A program made the position numbers and the translations under genes. A stretch of 21,788 nt of DNA from positions 1 to 21,788 of the forward strand of contig JALHTV010000164.1 in assembly GCA_022866005.1 (NCBI GenBank), in the 5' to 3' direction. Shown in pieces: positions 7,686-13,590 of the stretch. Source of the DNA: Phycisphaerae bacterium (GTDB lineage Bacteria; Planctomycetota; Phycisphaerae; SM23-33). Position 1 is the first letter of the stretch. Every line of letters begins with the position of its first letter. Under the pieces are notes generated by a model, which saw nothing but the letters and a program-made list of their open reading frames with translations, did not search any database and had not been told where the DNA came from.

Positions 7686-7701
7686 TGCGTTACTGCGTTA
7701 C
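7686..7701. repeat. Tandem direct repeat TGCGTTAC x2 in the ars leader
   Basis: Two perfect abutting copies of TGCGTTAC (7686-7693 and 7694-7701) cover the predicted transcription start of the ars operon and touch the -10 box. They could be a protein binding site or a simple duplication. Confidence 0.7.
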
Positions 7702-7728
7702 TCTATGCGCACATATCAGCGACGTCAA
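7700..7728 (-). promoter_or_regulatory. Candidate sigma-70 promoter of the ars operon
   Basis: On the minus strand TTGACG (7728-7723) is followed by exactly 17 bases and then TAGAGT (7705-7700), which matches the -35 and -10 consensus at 5/6 and 4/6. Transcription would begin near 7693, leaving a leader of about 25 nt that contains the AGGTGA ribosome binding site of arsR. Confidence 0.65.
7704..7715. promoter_or_regulatory. Imperfect palindrome in the ars promoter, candidate ArsR operator
   Basis: TATGCGCACATA is a near-palindrome (ends TATG/CATA with one offset in the centre). It lies in the -10/spacer part of the ars promoter, where a bound ArsR dimer would block RNA polymerase. The assignment rests on position and symmetry only. 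Confidence 0.4.
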
Positions 7729-7813
7729 GTGCGGGATCCAAGCGGCCTCGGCCACGCCCATCGGCGACCCCTGCCCCCAGGCCCGAAGGCGGGCGTCGTT
7801 TTGCGCAGCGGGC

Positions 7814-7842
7814 TTGGCCGGCGGCTCTGCGGGCCGTATGCT
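7814..7842 (+). promoter_or_regulatory. Candidate truB promoter placing the start at the GTG (leaderless)
   Basis: TTGGCC (7814-7819), a 17-base spacer and TATGCT (7837-7842) form a reasonable sigma-70 promoter. The gap to the GTG at 7850 is 7 nt, so the transcript would begin at the start codon itself. No Shine-Dalgarno sequence precedes either possible start. Confidence 0.5.
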
Positions 7843-7849
7843 GACCGGC

Positions 7850-8743
7850 GTGTTCGGCCTGCTCAACATCGCCAAGCCCCCCGGCCCCACCAGCCACGAT
7901 ATCGTGGACCTGCTTCGCCGCCGCGTCGGGGTGGGCGTCAAGGTCGGCCACGCCGGCACGCTCGACCCATTCGCCCAGGGGGTGCTGGTGCTCTGCCTGG
8001 GCCCGGCCACGCGCCTGGCCGACTACATCCAGGCCCAGCCCAAGCGCTACATCGCCACCGTCACGCTCGGGGCGGTCAGTGACACCGACGACCCCACCGG
8101 CCGCCTAACGCCCCTGGAGGGCACCGAGGCGCCCCCGGCCGATCGCGTGCGAGGGGTGCTGAAAGACTTCCTGGGCGCCATCCAGCAGATTCCCCCCGCC
8201 CACTCCGCCGTGCACGTCGAGGGCCGGCGGGCCTACACGCTGGCCCGGGCGGGCGAGACGCCGCTACTTGCCCCGCGGACCGTGACGGTGCACTCCATCG
8301 AGCTGCTGACCTACACCTATCCCACGCTGGAGCTGGACGTCTCCTGCGGCGGCGGGACGTATATCCGCGCGCTTGCCCGCGATATTGGGGCGACCTTGGG
8401 CTGCGGCGGCTATTGCAGCGCCCTGATTCGCACGGCCGTGGGGCCGTTCTCCATCGAGCAGGCCGTCGCGGCCGAACAAGCGGACCAGTCGCGCCATCTG
8501 CTGCCGCCGGTCCTGGCCCTTGGCGACATGCCGCGCGTGACGCTGCCTGCCGCCCCGTGTGCGCGCCTGGCCATGGGACAGGCGGTCAAGCTCGCCCGCG
8601 AACAACTGCCCCCACCCGCGGCCCAGCGGGCAGAACCGGTGGAGCTGGCTGCGATGGACGAACAAGGGCGGCTGTTGGCGATCGGCGTACTGGGCAGCGA
8701 CGGGGTGACCTTCCGGCCGAGCAAGGTCTTTGGGCCGGGCTGA
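7850..8743 (+). CDS. truB: tRNA pseudouridine(55) synthase TruB
   Basis: TruB converts U55 to pseudouridine in the T-loop of tRNAs. The 297-residue protein opens with the family N-terminus GLLNIAKPPGPTSHD and carries the catalytic block GHAGTLDPFAQGVLVLCLG, with the nucleophile D39, followed by KRYIATVTLGAVSDTDDPTG, QIPPAHSAVHVEGRRAYTLARAG and CGGGTYIRALARDIG. The C-terminal part (about 230-297) is a short PUA-like tail ending FRPSKVFGPG. I chose the GTG at 7850 over the ATG at 7838 because the protein then starts two residues before the GLLNI motif, as usual in the family, and because a -10 box overlaps the ATG. It is divergent from the ars operon and convergent with rpiB, with only 5 nt between the two stop codons. 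Confidence 0.95.
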   Translation: MFGLLNIAKPPGPTSHDIVDLLRRRVGVGVKVGHAGTLDPFAQGVLVLCLGPATRLADYIQAQPKRYIATVTLGAVSDTDDPTGRLTPLEGTEAPPADRVRGVLKDFLGAIQQIPPAHSAVHVEGRRAYTLARAGETPLLAPRTVTVHSIELLTYTYPTLELDVSCGGGTYIRALARDIGATLGCGGYCSALIRTAVGPFSIEQAVAAEQADQSRHLLPPVLALGDMPRVTLPAAPCARLAMGQAVKLAREQLPPPAAQRAEPVELAAMDEQGRLLAIGVLGSDGVTFRPSKVFGPG

Positions 8744-8748
8744 GGCGG

Positions 8749-9180
8749 CTACGGCTCGTCGATCATCTGGATCCGCGCCGCGTGGCGCCCGCCGTCGAAG
8801 GGCGTGGTCAGGAAGACCTGCACAATCTCCAGTGCCGTCTCCAGCGGGATCAGCCGCGCGCCCAAAGAGAGCATGTTGGCGTCGTTGTGCTGGCGGGCGA
8901 GCCGGGCGGAAGCCACGTCCCAGCACAGGGCACATCGTACACCGCGGACGCGGTTGGCGACCATGGCCTCGCCGTTACCGCTGCCCCCCAGCACGATGCC
9001 GCGATCGAACGCCCCCGCGGCCACGGCCGCCGCCACGGGGCGGACGAATAGCGGATAGTCGCACGCCTCGGGTGTGTGCGTGCCGAAGTCTTTCACCTCG
9101 TGCCCTTGCGACACGAGACGTTGCCTGATCGTCTCCTTGTAGGCAAACCCGGCGTGGTCGCATCCCAGGGCAATCTTCAT
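8749..9180 (-). CDS. rpiB: Ribose-5-phosphate isomerase B
   Basis: RpiB interconverts ribose 5-phosphate and ribulose 5-phosphate in the pentose phosphate pathway. The 143-residue protein begins MKIALGCDHAGFAYKE and contains HTPEACDYP, the loop GGSGNGEAMVANRVRGVRCALCWD (65-88) and ARQHNDANMLSLGAR. In the E. coli enzyme the base is a cysteine in the CGTG loop. Here the loop reads GGSGNGE, the arrangement of the mycobacterial enzyme, where a glutamate (E71 here) takes that role. GGAGAG lies about 8 nt before the ATG at 9180, which I chose over the longer open frame upstream. It follows aroC by 87 nt on the same strand and may share its transcript. Confidence 0.93.
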   Translation of the reverse strand: MKIALGCDHAGFAYKETIRQRLVSQGHEVKDFGTHTPEACDYPLFVRPVAAAVAAGAFDRGIVLGGSGNGEAMVANRVRGVRCALCWDVASARLARQHNDANMLSLGARLIPLETALEIVQVFLTTPFDGGRHAARIQMIDEP

Positions 9181-9267
9181 GGCCTTGCTCTCCGCGGGAC
9201 TTGGGTTGGACGAGGAGCCTGCCTGTGCCCGCCGAGCCGAGCACCCGCCACCAAGCACCCGGGCCGG

Positions 9268-10476
9268 TCAGACGGTGTAATCACCCTTGTGGCGCGGCTG
9301 GGTCAGCTTTTCCCACTTGGGGTCCAGCCTCGCCAGGCCGTACCAGGCGCGGGCCATGTACAGGGCGTCCAGGATGGCGATGGCGACCATGGCCTCGGCC
9401 ACGGGGTAGATCCGCGGACAGATGGTGATGTCCCGCCGCGTGATGGCCTCGAGCTTCTTGGCCTTCAGCGTCGTCATGTCCACGGTGTCCTGGGGCTTGG
9501 AGATGGTCGGGGTGGGCTTGACGGCCATGCGCAGGACCAGGTCCTCCCCGTTGCTCATCCCGCCCAGGAACCCGCCGCAGCGGTTGGTGCGGAAGCGGAC
9601 CCTGCCGTTCTCGACGAAGGGGGGGTCGTTCCACTGGCTGCCGAGCATTCCGGCGGCCTTGAAGCCGCTGCCGAACTCCAACGCCGTCATCGCACCGATG
9701 CTGCACAGCCCGTGGGCGATGGTGGCCTTGAGCTTGTCGAACACCGGCTCGCCCAACCCGGCCGGCACGCCGCGGGCGACGATCTCGATCGTGCCGCCAG
9801 CGGTGTCCCCGTCCTGGCGGACCTTCAACAGGTCGGCGATCATGCCTTCGGCGGCCTGGGGGTCGCAGCAGTTCAGCTCGTTCTTGCGGTAGTTGGCCTT
9901 CATCTCCTCGAAGGTCATCGTGCCTTCGGCGATGCTGCGGCCCTTGCGCCCGTGGGACTCCACCACGTGCGCGAGCACCTCGACGCCCTCGCGCGCGAGG
10001 ATCTGCTTGGCCACCGCCCCCCCGGCCACGCGCCCGACGGTCTCGCGCCCGCTGGCCCGGCCGGCGCCGCACCAGTCGCCATACTCGCCGTATTTGTAGA
10101 AGAAGTTCACCTCCGCGTGCCCGGGACGGACGACGTCCTTGACCTGGCGGTACTGGTCGATGTGGACGTCCTGAGTGTCCACGTTGCGGACCAGCAGCCC
10201 CACCGGCGCCCCGGTCGTCACGCCCTCCAGCCACCCGCTGACGACCTCCACGCGGTCGGTCTCCTTGCGCGGGGAGTCCAGCTTGCTCTGGCCGGGGCGG
10301 CGCTTGTCCAGCTCGTACTGGATCTTCTTGACGTCCAGGCGGAGGCCCGGGGGCACGCCGTTGACGATCGTCAGCAGCGCCCCACCGTAGGTCGCCTCCT
10401 TCTCGGTGGCGCGCCAGCCGTACGACTCGCCGCAGGTGGTCACCTGGAACAGCCGTCCGAATGTATTGCCTAGCAT
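9268..10476 (-). CDS. aroC: Chorismate synthase, atypical active site
   Basis: AroC makes chorismate from 5-enolpyruvylshikimate 3-phosphate, using reduced FMN, at the end of the shikimate pathway. The 402-residue protein is somewhat longer than the usual 350-390. It starts GNTFGRLFQVTTCGESYG and shows KRRPGQSKLDSPRKETD, SGWLEGVTTGAPVGLL, VVRPGHAEVNFFYKYG (with the conserved H120), GRASGRETVGRVAGG, CGGFLGGMSNGED and PVAEAMVAIAILDALY. Three signature sites differ from common enzymes: GESHG is GESYG (Y19), DYRGGGRSSARET is GDWCGAGRASGRET, and GRHDPC is TRRDITIC. AGGAG lies 8 nt before the ATG. It lies 74 nt downstream of aroA, the preceding pathway step, so the two are very likely one operon. 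Confidence 0.93.
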   Translation of the reverse strand: MLGNTFGRLFQVTTCGESYGWRATEKEATYGGALLTIVNGVPPGLRLDVKKIQYELDKRRPGQSKLDSPRKETDRVEVVSGWLEGVTTGAPVGLLVRNVDTQDVHIDQYRQVKDVVRPGHAEVNFFYKYGEYGDWCGAGRASGRETVGRVAGGAVAKQILAREGVEVLAHVVESHGRKGRSIAEGTMTFEEMKANYRKNELNCCDPQAAEGMIADLLKVRQDGDTAGGTIEIVARGVPAGLGEPVFDKLKATIAHGLCSIGAMTALEFGSGFKAAGMLGSQWNDPPFVENGRVRFRTNRCGGFLGGMSNGEDLVLRMAVKPTPTISKPQDTVDMTTLKAKKLEAITRRDITICPRIYPVAEAMVAIAILDALYMARAWYGLARLDPKWEKLTQPRHKGDYTV

Positions 10477-10550
10477 CGTTGCGCTCCTACGCGTCCTGGG
10501 TCTTGGCTTCTCCGCGTCACGGCATCCCTCCGCGGCGTTCGTGCAGGCAT

Positions 10551-11831
10551 CTACTGCATCCGCATGTCACCGCCGATGGCCTGCATCTGCTCGACGAAGT
10601 TCGGGAAGGTCTTCTTGACGCATTCGATGTCCGACACGAGCGACTGGCCGTCGGCACCCAGGGCCGCGACGGTCAACGTCGTCACCATGCGGTGGTCGCC
10701 GCGGCTGTCGAGCTTGGCCCCGTGCAGCCGGCTGCGGCGGACGATCAGGCCGTCGTCGCGCTCGGTCACGTCGGCGCCCATCGCCTTCAGCGCCCGGCAG
10801 ATCTCCGTGATCCGGTCGCACTCCTTGTGCCGGCAGATGGCCGCGTTGGTGAGCACCGTTTCGCCCTCGGCGTAGGCGCCCAGCACGGCCAGCAGAATGA
10901 ACTGGTCGATGAAGTCGTTGCAGTCGATCTCGCGGCCGGTCAGGCGGCTGGAGCGGGCGATGACGGCGTCACCGCCCACTTCGATGTCGGCGCCCATCGA
11001 CTTCAGGATGTTGACGACCTCCTTGTCGCCCTGCGCGTCGGCAAAATCCATCCCGGGCACGTGCACCTCACTGTCGCGCGTGATCAGCGCCGCGGCGAGG
11101 GGGTACAGCGCCGCGGACCAGTCCAGGGGAATCTGGCACGGAAAGCCCTTCCAGCGGCTCTGGCCGCGGACGCGGTAAAGCTGGTAGTCGGTGTGGCTGA
11201 CCTCCGCCCCGCAGCGGTGCAGCCACGCCAGCGTCATGCCCACCCAGGGCTTCTCACCGGGCCGGCGGACCGCCAGCTCCGTGGGGGCAGCGGCCAGGGA
11301 GGAGGCGATCAGCAGCGCCGAGACCGGCTGGCTGTCCAACCCGTCGATCTCCGCCCGCCCGCCGGCCAGCCGCCCGCGAACGATGACCGGTGCGTGCCCG
11401 TCACCCTTGGTGGACACCGCCCAGGCGCCCAGGCTATTGAGGGCATCGATCAGGGGCTGGCACAGGCGGATGTGCCGCAGCGACTCGTCCCCGCTGAGCA
11501 CCGTGTAGCCCTCGCAACAGGCCGCCAGGGCCATGAAAAACCGCAGGATGATGCCGCTGTTGCCGCAGTCCACCACGTCGTCGGGGGTCGCCAGCCGCCC
11601 GCCCGTGCCGGCCACGTGCCAGACGTTCTCCGCCTTGGGCTCGATCTTGGCCCCGAACATCTCCAAGGCCTCCACACCGCGCATCCAGTCGTTGGAGACC
11701 ATCGGGGCGACGATCTTGCTCTCGCCCTCGGCCAGGGCGGCCATGATCAGCGCGCGGAACGAGTGCGACTTGTTGGGAGGGACCTTGACCGTCCCTCGAA
11801 GATTCGGCGATGGACCGACCAGCAGGTTCAT
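10551..11831 (-). CDS. aroA: 3-phosphoshikimate 1-carboxyvinyltransferase (EPSP synthase)
   Basis: AroA condenses shikimate 3-phosphate with phosphoenolpyruvate. The 426-residue length is normal. Family marks in order are VKVPPNKSHSFRALIMAALAEG with the active-site lysine K21, DDVVDCGNSGIILRFFMAL, DGLDSQPVSALLIASSLA, CNDFIDQFILLAVLGAYAEG, RHKECDRITEICRALKAMGA (KESDRI in most enzymes) and DSRGDHRMVTTLTVAALGA. Several in-frame starts exist: TTG at 11843 and ATG at 11834 and 11831. GGAG lies 6 nt before the 11831 ATG, so I take MNLLVGP as the N-terminus. The product feeds AroC directly, encoded 74 nt downstream. A candidate promoter lies at 11858-11887. Confidence 0.95.
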   Translation of the reverse strand: MNLLVGPSPNLRGTVKVPPNKSHSFRALIMAALAEGESKIVAPMVSNDWMRGVEALEMFGAKIEPKAENVWHVAGTGGRLATPDDVVDCGNSGIILRFFMALAACCEGYTVLSGDESLRHIRLCQPLIDALNSLGAWAVSTKGDGHAPVIVRGRLAGGRAEIDGLDSQPVSALLIASSLAAAPTELAVRRPGEKPWVGMTLAWLHRCGAEVSHTDYQLYRVRGQSRWKGFPCQIPLDWSAALYPLAAALITRDSEVHVPGMDFADAQGDKEVVNILKSMGADIEVGGDAVIARSSRLTGREIDCNDFIDQFILLAVLGAYAEGETVLTNAAICRHKECDRITEICRALKAMGADVTERDDGLIVRRSRLHGAKLDSRGDHRMVTTLTVAALGADGQSLVSDIECVKKTFPNFVEQMQAIGGDMRMQ

Positions 11832-11857
11832 CATCCGCTCCAAATTCGCGGCGAGAT

Positions 11858-11887
11858 ATGGTAAGCCGCCACCGGACCGCCCTGCAA
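11858..11887 (-). promoter_or_regulatory. Candidate promoter of aroA-aroC(-rpiB)
   Basis: On the minus strand TTGCAG (11887-11882), an 18-base spacer and TACCAT (11863-11858) precede aroA. Transcription would start about 20 nt before the ATG, leaving room for the GGAG ribosome binding site. Confidence 0.4.
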
Positions 11888-11922
11888 GCGAATCACCTCA
11901 CCGGCCGCCCGGTAGCTCTCGC

Positions 11923-12561
11923 TCAGCGGACGTGCACGACCTGCCCCTCGATGCGCAGGCGGCCCTGGGCGAACAGGCGGATGGCCTCGGGCATGGCGAG
12001 CAATTCCTCCTGGAATACCCGAGCGGCCAGGGAGTCGGGGGTGTCGCCTTCCAGCACGGGCGCGGTCCGCTGGACGATGATCGGCCCGCGGTCATACTCG
12101 TTGGTCACGAAGTGGACCGTGCAGCCGGAGACCTTGCACCCGGCCGCCAGGACCGCCTCGTGGACGACGTGCCCGTACATGCCGCGTCCGCCGAAGCTCG
12201 GCAGCAGCGCGGGATGGATGTTGATCACCCGCCCCTCGTACGGCGGCGGGATGTGCCACAGGGACAGGAAACCGGCCATGACGACCAGGTCCACGCTCGC
12301 CCCGTCGAGGAGGGCGGTGATGCGCTGCGAGTACTGATGCACGTCGGCCGCCTTGCGATAGGGCACGACCTCGACGGCCAGTCCCGCCTCCCGCGCGAGC
12401 TCCTCGCCCTTGCAATGGCGCGACGCGATGACCACGGCCACGCGGACCGGCAGCTCGCCGGCCGAGATCAGGGCGTGGAGGTTCATCAGCGTCCGCCCGC
12501 TGCCGCTGATGAGCACGCCCAGGCGGATGGGCTTGGTCGGCTGGTCGCTCTGCGTGGGCAT
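11923..12561 (-). CDS. purN: Phosphoribosylglycinamide formyltransferase PurN
   Basis: PurN transfers a formyl group from 10-formyltetrahydrofolate to glycinamide ribonucleotide, the third step of de novo purine synthesis. The 212-residue protein shows the N-terminal phosphate-binding strand RLGVLISGSGRTLMNL (GSGSNL in the E. coli enzyme), VVIASR, LVVMAGFLSLW and the catalytic signature RVINIHPALLPSFGG with N114 and H116, then CTVHFVTNEYDRGPIIVQ with D157. All three catalytic residues are therefore present. I chose the ATG at 12561, which gives a short 11-residue lead before the first strand. No Shine-Dalgarno sequence precedes it; instead a -10-like TCTAAT ends 6 nt upstream. It lies 91 nt upstream of aroA. 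Confidence 0.94.
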   Translation of the reverse strand: MPTQSDQPTKPIRLGVLISGSGRTLMNLHALISAGELPVRVAVVIASRHCKGEELAREAGLAVEVVPYRKAADVHQYSQRITALLDGASVDLVVMAGFLSLWHIPPPYEGRVINIHPALLPSFGGRGMYGHVVHEAVLAAGCKVSGCTVHFVTNEYDRGPIIVQRTAPVLEGDTPDSLAARVFQEELLAMPEAIRLFAQGRLRIEGQVVHVR

Positions 12562-12567
12562 GGCGGG

Positions 12568-12597
12568 ATTAGAACCCCCCACCCGGCCAGACGTCAA
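12568..12597 (-). promoter_or_regulatory. Candidate purN promoter (leaderless arrangement)
   Basis: On the minus strand TTGACG (12597-12592), an 18-base spacer and TCTAAT (12573-12568) are close to the sigma-70 consensus at 5/6 each. Only 6 nt separate the -10 box from the purN ATG, so the predicted transcript starts at or next to the A of the start codon. Confidence 0.6.
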
Positions 12598-12723
12598 CCG
12601 TGGGCAGGCCCTGGCGGGCTGTGACGGCGACGAGCAGACCGCTGACGCGCTCGCGCGGCCAAAGCTACATACTGCGGCCCGCATCCGCGCGCCGACAGGC
12701 GGGTCACGACTTGTACGGACAGC

Positions 12724-13071
12724 TTACCTTGGCCGACCGGGGCCTCTGCGCCCGGAGCCGCCGCGGCCGCCACCACCGCCGCCACCAGCACCGCCACCAC
12801 CGCCGCCACCAGCACCGCCACCACCACCGGCCTGGCTGCGAGCCTCGTTGACCTTCAGGGCGCGGCCGCCCATATCCTTGCCATTCAGCCCGGCGATGGC
12901 CGCCTGGCCCTGGGAGGAGTCGGGCATCTCCACAAAGCCGAAACCTCGCGACTGGCCGCTGTACTTATCCTTGATGATGCTGACCGAGCCGAGCTCACCA
13001 TACTCAGTGAAGAGCTGCTTGAGCTCCTCCTCGGTCGTCGAGAACGACAGATTGCCCACGTAGATGTTCAT
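12724..13071 (-). CDS. Glycine-rich RRM RNA-binding protein
   Basis: A 115-residue single-RRM protein of the type common in cyanobacteria and planctomycetes, presumed to bind RNA in the cytoplasm, often under cold or stress. RNP2 is IYVGNL (3-8) and RNP1 is RGFGFVEM (42-49), with aromatic residues in the RNA-stacking positions. The domain ends near ALKVNEAR (71-78). The tail (82-105) is almost pure glycine interrupted by single alanines, then GRGGSGRRGPGRPR supplies positive charge. The repetitive GGT/GGC codons of the tail make this part of the gene a simple-sequence tract prone to length change. AGGA lies 6 nt before the ATG at 13071. An upstream -10-like sequence and a 15-bp palindrome are listed separately. 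Confidence 0.93.
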   Translation of the reverse strand: MNIYVGNLSFSTTEEELKQLFTEYGELGSVSIIKDKYSGQSRGFGFVEMPDSSQGQAAIAGLNGKDMGGRALKVNEARSQAGGGGGAGGGGGGGAGGGGGGGRGGSGRRGPGRPR

Positions 13072-13127
13072 TCAATGTCCTACCGTTTAGCCCGATCGAC
13101 GGGCCTGTGCTTGGCGCAGCGGCCGAT

Positions 13128-13142
13128 TGGTAACCGTTACCA
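13128..13142. promoter_or_regulatory. Perfect 7-bp palindrome in the leader of the RRM gene
   Basis: TGGTAACCGTTACCA is two perfect 7-bp arms around one central base. It lies about 57 nt before the RRM start codon and downstream of a -10-like TATCAT (13171-13166, minus strand; no good -35 box). It could be an operator or a small leader hairpin. The rest of the 13072-13277 gap holds an A-rich tract with a GAAGAA/TTCTTC inverted repeat near 13185-13203 but no gene that I can see. Confidence 0.45.
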
Positions 13143-13277
13143 GGACCCAGTGCCAGGTACGGCCTATGATAGCCTCACCGGGGGAAGAAAAAAAGATTCT
13201 TCTTGCCTCCCAGGCGGGCCTGACAGGCCCCTGCCCATCCCCCCTGCGCCCCGGGTGGACGGCAGGGGAACTTCACC

Positions 13278-13307
13278 TTGACACCTCCGCCACCCGAGTC
13301 ATACAGT
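13278..13307 (+). promoter_or_regulatory. Promoter of the tRNA-Val gene
   Basis: A perfect -35 box TTGACA (13278-13283), an 18-base spacer and TACAGT (13302-13307) lie immediately upstream of the tRNA. Transcription would start near 13314, about 9 nt before the mature 5' end. Confidence 0.65.
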
Positions 13308-13322
13308 GGGCTTTCGTCCTTC

Positions 13323-13396
13323 GGGCCGTTAGCTCAGTTGGCTAGAGCGCCTGCTCGACACGCAGGAGGTCAGTAGTTCAAATCTACTACGGCCCA
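13323..13396 (+). tRNA. tRNA-Val (anticodon GAC), with C33
   Basis: A complete cloverleaf can be folded by hand. The acceptor GGGCCGT (13323-13329) pairs with ACGGCCC (13389-13395) over 7 bp. The D stem is GCTC/GAGC, the anticodon stem CCTGC/GCAGG encloses the loop TCGACAC (13355-13361), and the T stem AGTAG/CTACT encloses TTCAAAT. A73 is at 13396 and no CCA is encoded. With a 7-base loop the anticodon is GAC (13357-13359), which reads GUC and GUU valine codons. Position 33, almost always U, is C (13356). Sliding the loop to restore U33 would break the anticodon stem. The adjoining sequence to 13517 holds no gene. Confidence 0.93.
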
Positions 13397-13517
13397 TCCG
13401 CCGCCGCCCGCCGCAGGCGAGCTATAGCGGATGTCCGGCGTAGCCACGAACCTGTCCAGAGACGAAGCTGGGCACTCCCTACACCATACCCCTGGGCCCG
13501 GCGCCCTGCTTCCGCGC

Positions 13518-13545
13518 TCGACTTTTGCGCCGGGGGCGGCACAAT
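13518..13545 (+). promoter_or_regulatory. Weak candidate promoter of the Gfo/Idh/MocA gene
   Basis: TCGACT (13518-13523), 16 bases, then CACAAT (13540-13545) precede the gene by 45 nt. Each box matches the consensus at 4/6, so this is only a possibility. Confidence 0.3.
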
Positions 13546-13590
13546 GGGCAGCCGGTCGCGGCAAGCGCACAGCCGGCCAAGGAGCGAGCG

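Noticed and set aside
7838..7849. ATG at 7838 as the start of truB
   Set aside because: It overlaps the -10 box, lacks a ribosome binding site and adds four residues before the usual N-terminus.
9076..10473. 465-codon open frame on the plus strand opposite aroC
   Set aside because: It mirrors aroC, has no family resemblance and is explained by high GC and codon bias on the other strand.
10461..11864. 467-codon open frame on the plus strand opposite aroA
   Set aside because: Antisense shadow of a well-supported EPSP synthase gene; low-complexity composition rich in His, Gln, Arg and Ala.
12760..12830. GGN-repeat tract as a CRISPR or minisatellite array
   Set aside because: It encodes the polyglycine tail of the RRM protein in frame; there are no spacers.
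13185..13203. A-rich stretch as a terminator
   Set aside because: The stem GAAGAA/TTCTTC is weak and A/T based, and no gene on the plus strand ends just before it.
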